Shown one piece after another: positions 6,945 through 15,627 of a DNA stretch of 64,000 nt. The DNA lies in contig CABQEV010000009.1 in NCBI GenBank assembly GCA_902463265.1, positions 12,395 to 76,394 on the forward strand, written 5' to 3'. Position 1 is the first letter of the stretch; every line of letters begins with the position of its first letter. Both the position numbers and the translations under genes were made by a program. The DNA is from UMGS1889 sp900556055 (GTDB taxonomy: Bacteria > Bacillota > Clostridia > Oscillospirales > Ruminococcaceae). Below the pieces are notes generated by a model that was given only the letters and a program-made list of their open reading frames with translations, did no database searches and was not told the origin of the DNA.

Positions 6945-9053
6945 TTATTTCAGCGAATTGAAGATCATGTAAAGTATCATTGAATTTGAAACATAGCTGT
7001 CCGGATTGATGTTGCCGTTCTTGTCTGCGGACGCAAAGCCTGCGCTGTATGCGAGTGCAAAATATCCGACATTTTCATTGTCATCGGAAACATCCTTGAA
7101 CGGTGAGCGGTATATGCCCTTTGCATCTGCAAACTGCTCTCCGCCCGCTGCCTTTACGTACATTCTGCATGCTTCGAGATATGTCAGCGGCTTGTCCTTT
7201 TCAGATCCACTGACTCTTCCTGCATTGTAATATCCGTAAACACTTCCGAGAAGATCGCTGAATTTTCCGACTGTTACAGCAGTTCCGGGGTTGAGCTTTC
7301 CATCGTCGGATTCAAGTGCGATGCCGTATTCAAGAAGCTTTTCGGCATACTTTTCGCTCCAGTGTCCCGAAATATCGGAATAGCCTGTCTTTTCATCAAC
7401 ATAATCGCTTCCGTCATAGCTGCACTTTTCGCCTGACTTTGCATTGACATAATATGTATCTGTCATGCTGAAAACAGGATATGTGTGAGTTTTTCCGTCC
7501 ATTGTGCGGAAGCCAATGTATCCGCAGTCGAAATCATCGGAAGCGAATACCGATGCAAACACCTTGTCCTTTGAAACTGCCTCTGCCGACGGGAATTCAA
7601 CATTGTGATAATCGCAGCTGAAATATGTGACCTTGCCGTCTGCATTTACTGCGATGTATGCATCATCGTCAGCGACCTTCACGCCGTTTACATAACGTGA
7701 GAATGTGAAATTGCCGACAGCATCTTCGCTCTTCTCCGGAGCATTGAGCTTATATTCAGCAAATTTTGCGCCGAGAAAATCCTTGGCTGCATTTACTGCC
7801 GCAGACTTCGCAGCTGAGCTGTCGGAAGCCTCCTTATCGTTGTCGCTCCAGCCGCTTACCGAAGTAATTGCACCTGTCTTAGCGTCAATATTCACCCACA
7901 CGGCAGCACTTCTGTTTTTATCATCGGCGGAAGTAAATCTCAGCGACCATTCATAGCCCTGTGACGCAGATGACTCATCATGTTTATAAAGCTCTGCATT
8001 CTTCATCGTCAGACTGCTGTCAATCGGGAGATATTTGTTGTCTCTTGCTATGCTTTCAGCCTTTTCCTTGGATATTACATCCTTTTCCTCGCCGACAGCC
8101 TTCAGCTCAGCGGGAGAAAGTGCCGTCTTGCCCATACCTCCGCCTGCGGCAGTATCTGCTGTTTCCTCCGCATAAAGACCGCCTTCAAAGTAATTATCTT
8201 CAATAAGTCTGTTTTCCTTCTGTGCTTTCAGATAATCGGCATAATAAGAGGATTCGGCAGCAGAATTCAGGTCGTAATATTTATCATTTGAAACCGAATA
8301 AATAAGCGTCGGAACAAACTTCTTTGCATCATTGTCATAACGGATCGCATAAAGAAGCTCAGCCTTTGCATCAGCCTTGTATGCGGACTGCATTTTCTCG
8401 GCATCAACAGCCTTTGAGATATCCGCAAGCTCTGCATTATCCCACCATGCCGCACTGAATGAAACCAGATCGCCCGTGTTCTTATCAACAGTGACACTTC
8501 CGCCGTTTCCGAAAACATCAGTGCCGTTTGCTGTACGGGTAAATCCGATCGTAACGTTATCTCCTCTGACATATCCTCTGAAATCGCCGAGCTTTACTGA
8601 ATCTCCGAAATGGGGATCAAGCTTTGCTATATAGCCGAGTGCCTTCTTTTCGATATCTGCGGAAGAAAGCTTTCCGAATGACGGAACTCTGCTGTTGTCG
8701 GTCGAATATTCACTGTAATCATAGCTTATGATCGTATCTCCCGAAATGCTTACAGAAAGTGATCTGCTTTCATCAGCATCATCGGGTGTTGACCATCTGA
8801 ATGTGTAATAAGTGACCGATCCCTTGCCTGACTTGCTGAATTCAAATTCAGTAAGCTCTTCCGGAATTTCTATTCTTGATTTAACCTCAACAAGAAGCTT
8901 TTCCATTGTATCGCTGTCGTCCTCCTTTTCAGCCGAAACCGATGTTGCAGCAGCCGTGGTAACTGCATAAGCGGAAAATACAGCAGGAACTGTGCCTGCG
9001 AGAAGTGCAGCTGCAATAGCTGCGGCAAATATTTTTTTCTTTTTGAATGTCAT
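6945..9053 (-). CDS. Secreted YcdB/PepSY-type protein with C-terminal SLH-like domain
   Basis: About 702 residues. A Sec signal peptide (MTFKKKKIFAAAIAAALLAG, with cleavage after a run of Ala/Val) opens it. Two YcdB/PepSY-like units follow: one around 100-260 (VTVDKNTGDLVSFSAAWWDN) and one around 330-520 with the same plan (VNIDAKTGAITSVSGW). The C-terminus holds SLH-like segments (YSDISGHWSEKYAEKLLEYG and a second with FKDVSDDNENVGYFALAY) that would attach it to the cell wall. YcdB-type domains are thought to bind or inhibit extracytoplasmic enzymes. The ATG at 9053 is chosen because AGAGG lies 10 bases before it; an in-frame TTG at 9062 is too close to that site. It is divergent from the two-component genes. 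Confidence 0.85.
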   Translation of the reverse strand: MTFKKKKIFAAAIAAALLAGTVPAVFSAYAVTTAAATSVSAEKEDDSDTMEKLLVEVKSRIEIPEELTEFEFSKSGKGSVTYYTFRWSTPDDADESRSLSVSISGDTIISYDYSEYSTDNSRVPSFGKLSSADIEKKALGYIAKLDPHFGDSVKLGDFRGYVRGDNVTIGFTRTANGTDVFGNGGSVTVDKNTGDLVSFSAAWWDNAELADISKAVDAEKMQSAYKADAKAELLYAIRYDNDAKKFVPTLIYSVSNDKYYDLNSAAESSYYADYLKAQKENRLIEDNYFEGGLYAEETADTAAGGGMGKTALSPAELKAVGEEKDVISKEKAESIARDNKYLPIDSSLTMKNAELYKHDESSASQGYEWSLRFTSADDKNRSAAVWVNIDAKTGAITSVSGWSDNDKEASDSSAAKSAAVNAAKDFLGAKFAEYKLNAPEKSEDAVGNFTFSRYVNGVKVADDDAYIAVNADGKVTYFSCDYHNVEFPSAEAVSKDKVFASVFASDDFDCGYIGFRTMDGKTHTYPVFSMTDTYYVNAKSGEKCSYDGSDYVDEKTGYSDISGHWSEKYAEKLLEYGIALESDDGKLNPGTAVTVGKFSDLLGSVYGYYNAGRVSGSEKDKPLTYLEACRMYVKAAGGEQFADAKGIYRSPFKDVSDDNENVGYFALAYSAGFASADKNGNINPDSYVSNSMILYMIFNSLK

Positions 9054-9290
9054 AAAAATCAAACCTCTTTTCAGTTTTTAAAAGGGCATTATTTTTTATC
9101 AGCAGAACGTTTTCAGCAAACAGCGTACCGTATTCCATTTGCTGTCCTGTATACAACTGAGGGGGTGCGGTTTTATTCAATTTTACCGTTTTGTAACCAC
9201 TTTTTGGCTGATTACACAAATCATCGCTGCATATATTGTCAAATCTGCATATAAAATGCATTAAAAAAACCTTTTTCAGCATAAAAAATA

Positions 9291-9319
9291 TTGAAATGCC
9301 GTCGGATTTAAGATATACT
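9291..9319 (+). promoter_or_regulatory. Promoter of the OmpR/histidine kinase operon
   Basis: TTGAAA (9291-9296), 17 bases, TATACT (9314-9319), about 40 bases before the response regulator start. The rest of the intergenic region 9054-9290 holds an imperfect inverted repeat TGTAACCA...TGATTACA (9192-9216) that could be an operator for either divergent gene. Confidence 0.7.
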
Positions 9320-9360
9320 AAAGGTAACTGATATAACATGATCCAAAAGGGGCGATGATA

Positions 9361-10041
9361 ATGCGTATATTAATAGTAGAAGATGAACGTTCTCTTGCAG
9401 ATGCTCTCGTGCAGATATTTGCAAGGAATAAAATAACCGCCGATGCATGCTACGACGGTGCTGACGGTCTGGACAATGCTCTTTCCGGCATTTATGATGT
9501 TATGATATTCGATATAATGCTGCCGAAAATGAACGGCATCGATATGCTCAAAGCCGTAAGAAAGGAAAAGATCACAACTCCCGTTCTCCTGCTGACCGCC
9601 AAGGACGAAATATCAGACAAGGTAAAGGGTCTTGACTCAGGCGCTGACGATTATCTGACAAAGCCGTTCTCGACAGATGAGCTTCTCGCAAGAGTCCGTG
9701 CCCTTGGACGCAGAGGATTTTCCGACACCGTGATAAGCGATGTCATAGCCTATAAAGATATCTCGCTGAACACATCGACATATGAACTCAGCTGCGGAGA
9801 AAATTCCGTCAAACTGGGTCTAAAGGAATTTTCAATAATGGAGCTCCTTATCAGAAACGGAGAACGCATACTCAGCAAGGAAACTCTTATCGTAAAGATA
9901 TGGGGATACGATTCCGATGCCGAATACAACAATGTTGAAGTCTACATCTCATTTCTGCGCAAAAAGCTTGGCTTCATCAAAGCCAAAACATCCATCAAAA
10001 CTATAAGGGGCGTAGGATACTGTCTGGAGGAAGTCAAATGA
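9361..10041 (+). CDS. OmpR/PhoB-family response regulator
   Basis: The 226-residue protein has a receiver domain at 1-115 (RILIVEDE, phosphoacceptor Asp in MIFDIMLPKMNG, switch Thr and Lys in LLTAKDE and DDYLTKPF) and a winged-helix DNA-binding domain at 125-225 (ELLIRNGERILSKETLIVKIWGYD). The second of two ATGs six bases apart (9355, 9361) is preferred because AAAGGGG then lies about 8 bases upstream. Its stop overlaps the kinase ATG as ATGA. It is a good candidate activator of the two repeat-protein genes just downstream, whose promoters carry matching 11-base-spaced GTAA repeats. Confidence 0.95.
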   Translation: MRILIVEDERSLADALVQIFARNKITADACYDGADGLDNALSGIYDVMIFDIMLPKMNGIDMLKAVRKEKITTPVLLLTAKDEISDKVKGLDSGADDYLTKPFSTDELLARVRALGRRGFSDTVISDVIAYKDISLNTSTYELSCGENSVKLGLKEFSIMELLIRNGERILSKETLIVKIWGYDSDAEYNNVEVYISFLRKKLGFIKAKTSIKTIRGVGYCLEEVK

Positions 10042-11372
10042 TAAAGAAGCTCCGCCGCAGATTTATGGCGGTCATGATGTGTATTTTTACTCTGATCGTC
10101 TGCGCCATCGTTTCGGGAATTTATATGCTTATGAAAAATTCCGAGATGCGTCAGGCTGATTTTATTCTCGACAGGGCGGTCGAAACAGAATTCAAAGACG
10201 GACATCATTCACCCGATTTTCCCGATAATATGCCAAAGCCCGTTCCCCCGTCCGATGAGCCGTCACCCGAAAAGGACACCCGCTCAATGTTTGATAAGAT
10301 ACAGGACAGCACTGTTTCCGAAAATAACATGATGCGTGGAAGAATAATGATTTCCGCAGACAGCGAAGGCAATATCACATATGAGAAATATCTATTTACC
10401 GAGGAATTTTCCGACAGCGAAAAAGCACTGCTTGAAGCTGCTGTTTCGGACATCGTGCAAAGCGGACAAAGCAGAGGAAGCGTGACCGTCAGCGATGTTG
10501 AATACAGATTTATGTCAGTTCCTTCGGACAGCGGCAAAAACATAGTCCTGCTTGACCGTTCAATAGAGCTTTTCACGCTGAGACGGCTGCTGCTCATCTC
10601 TGCGGGGATCGCCTCTGTGAGCCTTGCAGTGCTGTTCGTTATCTCATTTTTTCTCGCAAAATGGGCGGCTGAACCTGTCCGCCGTGCATGGGAAAATCAG
10701 AAGGAATTCTTTGCAAATGCATCCCACGAACTGAAGACCCCGCTGACTGTAATATCCGCAAATACAGATGTTATCATGTCAAACCCAAAAGAAACAGTCG
10801 AGAGCCAGAGAAAATGGTTCGGATACATCAAAAACGAAACTGCAAAAATGTCAAAGCTTATCAGCAGCATGCTGTATATCGCAAGAGATGACCGTGACGA
10901 AGATAAGATAAACGCTGTGGATCTTTCTCTCAGCGATGCAGCCGAAGGGGCATGCCTTGTGTTTGAAGCACTTATCTTTGAACGCGGAAAAACGCTTGTT
11001 ACGGATATCGAGGAAAATGTCCGCATAAAAGGCGACAAGGAACGAATTTCACAGCTCATACACATTCTTATAGACAATGCAGTGAACCATTCAGAAGACG
11101 GAAGCGAGATAAAAGTCACCCTGAGATCACATAAAAATAAGGCTTGCCTGTCTGTTTCAAATACGGGTGAACTTATTTCAAAGGAGGATCTCCCCCATCT
11201 GTTTGACAGATTTTACCGCACTGATAAATCACGTTCCTCCGATACCGGCGGGTTCGGTCTCGGTCTTGCCATCGCAAGATCTATTGCGGAAAAGCATGGC
11301 GGCACTATTTCCGTGACCTGCAGCGACCTCGGGGACAGACGCGGATTTACCACTTTCAGGGTAATTTTGTGA
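10038..11372 (+). CDS. Membrane sensor histidine kinase
   Basis: 444 residues. A first membrane helix (about 9-32) is followed by a short extracytoplasmic sensor of about 150 residues rich in Pro and acidic residues, then a second helix (about 178-203). The H-box ANASHELKTPLTVIS, N-box ILIDNAVNHS and G-box GGFGLGLAIA follow. No HAMP domain is obvious. A GGAGG site overlaps the response regulator end. It should phosphorylate the OmpR-type partner in response to an envelope signal; the signal is not visible. Confidence 0.94.
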   Translation: MIKKLRRRFMAVMMCIFTLIVCAIVSGIYMLMKNSEMRQADFILDRAVETEFKDGHHSPDFPDNMPKPVPPSDEPSPEKDTRSMFDKIQDSTVSENNMMRGRIMISADSEGNITYEKYLFTEEFSDSEKALLEAAVSDIVQSGQSRGSVTVSDVEYRFMSVPSDSGKNIVLLDRSIELFTLRRLLLISAGIASVSLAVLFVISFFLAKWAAEPVRRAWENQKEFFANASHELKTPLTVISANTDVIMSNPKETVESQRKWFGYIKNETAKMSKLISSMLYIARDDRDEDKINAVDLSLSDAAEGACLVFEALIFERGKTLVTDIEENVRIKGDKERISQLIHILIDNAVNHSEDGSEIKVTLRSHKNKACLSVSNTGELISKEDLPHLFDRFYRTDKSRSSDTGGFGLGLAIARSIAEKHGGTISVTCSDLGDRRGFTTFRVIL

Positions 11373-11409
11373 CTATATATTGACATGCAAAGCATCTTAT
11401 TTCCAATTC

Positions 11410-11473
11410 GTAATCAACTTGTAATTTTTTTCGGTTAAAAAGCTATTGCATATTTCTGAAAATATGTTATAAT
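11410..11473 (+). promoter_or_regulatory. Promoter and activator site of the first Tyr-rich repeat protein
   Basis: GTAAT at 11410 and again at 11421 (one helical turn apart), then TTGCAT (11446-11451), 16 bases, TATAAT (11468-11473). The promoter of the paralogue at 12985-13048 has the same elements at identical distances. Direct repeats 11 bases apart upstream of a weak -35 are typical of PhoB/OmpR-type activator sites. Confidence 0.75.
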
Positions 11474-11583
11474 AAGCTTAGGGAAAAAAATTTCCGCTTA
11501 CTCCGTCTGTTCATGAGGAAGGATCTGCCGTTCGGCAGGTTTGAGCTTTCGGATATAAAAAATGAAATTGAGGAGATGCTAAT

Positions 11584-12913
11584 TATGAATTACAAGGTAA
11601 AGAAAACAGCAGGCGCAGCAAGCGCTCTCGCACTTTCGGCATTAATGGCTGCATCAGCTTTCGGCTCTGTTACAGCAAGTGCTGCAGTTACAGTAAAGCC
11701 TATCGGCGGAAGCAATATTTCTGACGATCAGGGCAATAAGCAGGTCTGGGTAAACGGCGGTTTCCACGATATTGATGACTGCTATTATGTAAACGGCAAG
11801 TATTACCTGAAGGGTACTGTCGGCAGCAGCAGCACATATCAGGAGTATACCGACGGAACAGTTTATATCAACGGCTATACATACAGAATGAGCGACTGCA
11901 CCTACGCAAACGGCAGATATTACGCTCCCAGCTCTGCAACACCTATCTACGGCTACAACAACAGATACGGTTATTATTACAATAACAGCAACTATGTTTA
12001 TTACAACGGTTATTACTACCTCAAGAATGAGTGCTCCTATGATTCCAAGACCGGAACATACACTCCTACACCCGGTGCTACAAAGTATTATGACTATTAC
12101 ACCAACGGTTATTACAACGGTTATTACTACGGTTATATCTACGATTACCAGGAATATGATACATTCGTTGTTGTAAACGGCACACGCTACAACAAGAGCG
12201 ACTGCACATACTACAACGGCAAGTACTATCCTTACGGATACACAACATCCAACGGATATGGCTACGGATACTACTACAACGGCAATTATTACAATTCTTA
12301 CTACGCTTACCTGAATGCTATCTACAACTACAACGGCATTATCTACAACAGCACATCTTCTTCCGTTTCCAAGACTGATCCTTTCATTTACGGAAACGAA
12401 AAGAAAAAGGGCTGGTCCACAGTTATCAATACTATCCTTAACGCTAAGATCAATTCCGATATTAAGATCGACATGAACGAAACATACTCACTGACAAAGA
12501 AGTTCATGTCCGCAGCTGCCACAAAGAATGTTAACATCACTCTTGTTATGCCCAACGGTGCTGTATGGGAATTCAACGGCAAGGATATCGACAAGGACTA
12601 TGTAAGCAACGTAAATCTTGCTGTTAAGTACAATACAAACAAGATCCCCGCTTCCCTCAAATCTCAGGCAAGCAAGGGTGCTTCCAGCTACTCTGAGATC
12701 ACGATCGGTCAGGATTCCGCATACCTCGGCTTTGAGGGTACTGTTTCGATCAAGTTCAATAAGAACAATGCTTTTGCAAACGCTAAGCTTTACAGATATG
12801 ATTCTTCCAGAAACGTACTCGTTCTTGTTGACGAAACCATTATCGGTTCTGACGGAACAGCTTCCTTTGACGTTGTAAACAGCGGTACATACGCAATAGT
12901 TATCGCAAAGTAA
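11584..12913 (+). CDS. Secreted Tyr-rich repeat protein (4 repeats) with conserved C-terminal domain
   Basis: 442 residues from the ATG at 11584, which has a GAGGAG site and opens a clear signal peptide (MNYKVKKTAGAASALALSAL, cleavage near TASA-AVTV). Residues about 45-250 hold four Tyr-rich units of the type V-x-x-NG-x-Y-Y-x-x-(S/D)-(D/E)-C, each with one Cys. The C-terminal 180 residues (from DPFIYGNEKKKGWSTVINT) match the C-terminus of the next gene throughout, including LVMPNGAVWEF and a final SGTYAIVIAK. Neat use of AAG, GCT and AAC codons suggests high expression. No wall-sorting motif or SLH domain was seen, so anchoring is unclear. Family not recognised. Confidence 0.8.
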
Positions 12914-12933
12914 TTTCATTTTCACAATAAAAT

Positions 12934-12971
12934 ACGGGGTCTGGATCTAAATTATTCAGACCCTGTAATTT
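12934..12971 (+). terminator. Terminator after the first repeat-protein gene
   Basis: A 10-base stem (ACGGGGTCTG 12934-12943 with CAGACCCTGT 12957-12966, one G-T pair) is followed by AATTTTG. It sits 20 bases after the stop and before the promoter of the next gene, so the paralogues are separate transcription units. Confidence 0.8.
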
Positions 12972-12984
12972 TGTCCGGAAGAAT

Positions 12985-13048
12985 GTAATTAAATTGTAAC
13001 TAAATTTTGCCGAATATTAATTGCATTTTCCTGCGGATATGGTATAAT
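12985..13048 (+). promoter_or_regulatory. Promoter and activator site of the second Tyr-rich repeat protein
   Basis: GTAAT at 12985 and GTAAC at 12996 (11 bases apart), TTGCAT at 13021-13026 (25 bases after the second repeat), 16 bases, TATAAT at 13043-13048. Every spacing equals that of the promoter at 11410-11473. Confidence 0.75.
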
Positions 13049-13135
13049 TATCTCAGTCAGCAGGATATGACGGAAAATGTTCCCGATCATCGGCAGATCA
13101 AACGTACCGTATCAAAAAGAAAAGGAGAGATTCTT

Positions 13136-15235
13136 ATGAAATTAAATAAAAGATTTGCAGCAGGTATCCTTTCGATCGTACTTGCTTCACAGGCATTCGG
13201 CATCGTAGCTTCAGCCGCTTCATATGCAAATGATCCCAACTATGTTTACGTTGCAAGCAAAAATGCTTATTTTCTGAAAACTGAGTGTGTATACTCCGCT
13301 AACGGTGTATATATCCCTTACACAAACGCTACACCTTACTATGAAACAAATACAAACACCAACACAAACACAAATACAAACGGATCATATTCCTATAAGG
13401 AAATGGACAGCACTACAGTCTGCATCAACGGCAAGTATTTCTTCATCAAGGATTGCAGCTACAACTATACAACACGTCAGTATGTCCCCAATACAGGCGC
13501 AAAGTTCTATAACAACTATTATTCTTCATACTCCGATTACGGCAATCAGGTATATGTAAACGGCAAGTATTACAATAAGTCCGATTGTGTTCAGGACGGT
13601 GACAGATACTACCCCAAGAACGCTGTTGATCCTTCCACATCATATAAAGTATATGATAAGATGGTTTATATCAACGGACTTTTCTATAACTTCTCCGACT
13701 GCACAAGAGATGATATCGGCAAGTATATCCCCTATCAGAATGCAGTAGGATATTCAAACTATTATTCAGAGTATCAGATAGTTGACAACAATACAGTTAA
13801 GGTAAACGGACACTATTACAGCATCTCAAACTGCATCAAGGATAAGGACAGATATTATCCCGTTGATATAAACAAGTATAATGACAGCACCGATCAGGCA
13901 AACTACAAGGAATTCGACAAGATGGTTTACATCAACGGCAAGTATTATCTCATCTCCGACTGCTACAAGAATGCTAACACCAACAGATATGCTCCCTATA
14001 ACTTTGCAAGAGCTTATTCCTACCTTTACAACAGCTATGCTGACTATGGCAATCAGGTATATGTAAACGGCAAGTATTACAGCAAATCCGACTGCGTTCA
14101 GGACGGTGACAGATACTATCCTAAGTCTGAGATCAACAGCAGCACTACCTACAAGGTATATGAGAAAATGGTTCTCATCAACGGATACTATTACTTCCTC
14201 TCTGACTGCTATAAGGATAACACAGGTAAATATGTTCCGTATACAAGCGCAAAGGGCTACGTCAATTATTATCCCGATTATAAGGTCGTTGATGCCAACG
14301 TTATCTATGTAAACGGTCATTACTACCGCATCTCCGACTGCAATACGGATAACGATAAGTACTATCCCAAGACAGGTGCTTCCAACGTAGACAGCTACTA
14401 TTCCGATTACAAGGAATATGAATACATGGTTTACATCAACGGCAAGTACTACAACAAAACAGACTGCTCTTACGATACTACATATAAGAGATATTCCCCC
14501 AAGACAGGCGCTAAGGGATACAGCAACAATTACACAAGCTATATCGTTTACTCCAACGATATCGTTATGGTAAACGGAAAGTATTACTACATCACAGACT
14601 GTGTAAAGGATAACGACAGATACTTCCCCAAGAGCGGAGCTCAGACTGTTGATGATTACGATAACTCCGGCACGGTTTCTTCCGATGATCCTTACCTCTA
14701 CAACAACACAAAGACTAAGGGCTGGTCTGCACTTATAAGAACTATGAAGAATGCTTCCTCGGGATCCACAACAAAGATCTCCATGAACAAGACATACAAT
14801 GTCACAAAGGCATTCCTTAACAGCTTTGCAGGAACAAATAAAAAGGCTCAGCTTGTTATGCCCAATGGTTCTATATGGGAGATCAGCGGAAACAGCGTTA
14901 CTTCCTCTGTTGCTAACACAACTAACATCAAGATCCAGTACAATACAACAGATATCCCTGCAGGTCTGAAAAAGGCTGCTGATTCACTCGCTGAAAGCTA
15001 TGCTGAAGTTACTATCGGCGACAGCCAGATCAAGCCCTTCGGCTTCACAGGCAGAATGACTGTTAAGTTCAAGCAGAGCACTGCAGGCAAGGTTGCTAAG
15101 ATCTTCAGATTTGATCCCGAGAACCACTACCTCATCAGAACTGACTATGCTACTATCGACAGCAACGGATATGTTACATTCAATGTTGACACTTCCGGTA
15201 TCTATGCTCTGATCATCATGAAGAACCAGGGCTGA
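13136..15235 (+). CDS. Secreted Tyr-rich repeat protein (about 11 repeats) with conserved C-terminal domain
   Basis: 699 residues from the ATG at 13136 (AAAGGAGAG site). The signal peptide is MKLNKRFAAGILSIVLASQA with cleavage near VASA. About eleven repeats of 40-50 residues fill positions 35-510, with consensus V-x-(V/I)-NGKYY-x-x-S-D-C-x-x-D-x-x-(R/K)-Y-x-P, each with a single Cys and each ending in a Tyr-rich YxxYY stretch. Two units (from 13547 and 14057) are nearly identical, with GNQVYVNGKYY and VQDGDRYYPK in both, a sign of internal duplication. The C-terminal 180 residues (from DPYLYNNTKTKGWSALIRT) are homologous to the first protein. A Thr/Asn run (TNTNTNTNTNT) lies near residue 65. 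Probably a surface fibre or matrix protein; not a known choline-binding or SLH repeat. Confidence 0.8.
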   Translation: MKLNKRFAAGILSIVLASQAFGIVASAASYANDPNYVYVASKNAYFLKTECVYSANGVYIPYTNATPYYETNTNTNTNTNTNGSYSYKEMDSTTVCINGKYFFIKDCSYNYTTRQYVPNTGAKFYNNYYSSYSDYGNQVYVNGKYYNKSDCVQDGDRYYPKNAVDPSTSYKVYDKMVYINGLFYNFSDCTRDDIGKYIPYQNAVGYSNYYSEYQIVDNNTVKVNGHYYSISNCIKDKDRYYPVDINKYNDSTDQANYKEFDKMVYINGKYYLISDCYKNANTNRYAPYNFARAYSYLYNSYADYGNQVYVNGKYYSKSDCVQDGDRYYPKSEINSSTTYKVYEKMVLINGYYYFLSDCYKDNTGKYVPYTSAKGYVNYYPDYKVVDANVIYVNGHYYRISDCNTDNDKYYPKTGASNVDSYYSDYKEYEYMVYINGKYYNKTDCSYDTTYKRYSPKTGAKGYSNNYTSYIVYSNDIVMVNGKYYYITDCVKDNDRYFPKSGAQTVDDYDNSGTVSSDDPYLYNNTKTKGWSALIRTMKNASSGSTTKISMNKTYNVTKAFLNSFAGTNKKAQLVMPNGSIWEISGNSVTSSVANTTNIKIQYNTTDIPAGLKKAADSLAESYAEVTIGDSQIKPFGFTGRMTVKFKQSTAGKVAKIFRFDPENHYLIRTDYATIDSNGYVTFNVDTSGIYALIIMKNQG

Positions 15236-15268
15236 TACATTCTGACATGATTTCTCATAAAAAATAAC

Positions 15269-15313
15269 AGCCGCCGTTCGATCTCTTAACTGAGACTGAG
15301 CGGCGGCTTATTT
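15269..15313 (+). terminator. Terminator of the second repeat-protein gene
   Basis: AGCCGCCG (15269-15276) pairs with CGGCGGCT (15301-15308), followed by TATTTT. The rest of 15314-15580 holds no gene I can support; it is A/T-rich with a weak hairpin near 15345. Confidence 0.88.
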
Positions 15314-15580
15314 TGTTATAATAAAAATCCATATAAAACAAAAAATCTGCCCTCTCGGACAGACTTTTTGTAAAAGGAAAGAAAGAGAAATAAAAAATGA
15401 AAGAAAAAAGCATGGATCACAAATGTTAACCGTTTATGGACGATCAACAAAAAGTCCAGATAAATTTGTGCAGTATGTATAAATCATTCAACATTTACCT
15501 GTAACCTTTATATATATTATATCACATTTATCAGAAATGTGTAATGTATATTTTATATGTGACATCATATAATTAAGGAA

Positions 15581-15623
15581 TATCAAAAAGCTGCCGGCAA
15601 TATATGCCGACAGCTTTTTGATA
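15581..15623 (-). terminator. Terminator of the Clp ATPase gene, symmetrical
   Basis: TATCAAAAAGCTG (15581-15593) and its perfect complement (15611-15623) enclose a second short stem CGGCA/TGCCG. It lies 4 bases after the stop of the minus-strand gene and can work in both directions. Confidence 0.85.
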
Positions 15624-15627
15624 CAGA

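Noticed and set aside
13826..14320. Long open frame on the minus strand inside the repeat-protein gene
   Set aside because: It mirrors the repeated codons of the coding strand and has no ribosome site or homology-like motif.
13540..14650. Spaced direct repeats that could suggest a CRISPR array
   Set aside because: They are in frame, vary at third positions and encode the NGKYY protein repeats.
15397..15429. 10-residue frame MKEKSMDHKC after AAAGGAAAG
   Set aside because: Too short, purine-rich context, no promoter or conserved neighbour.
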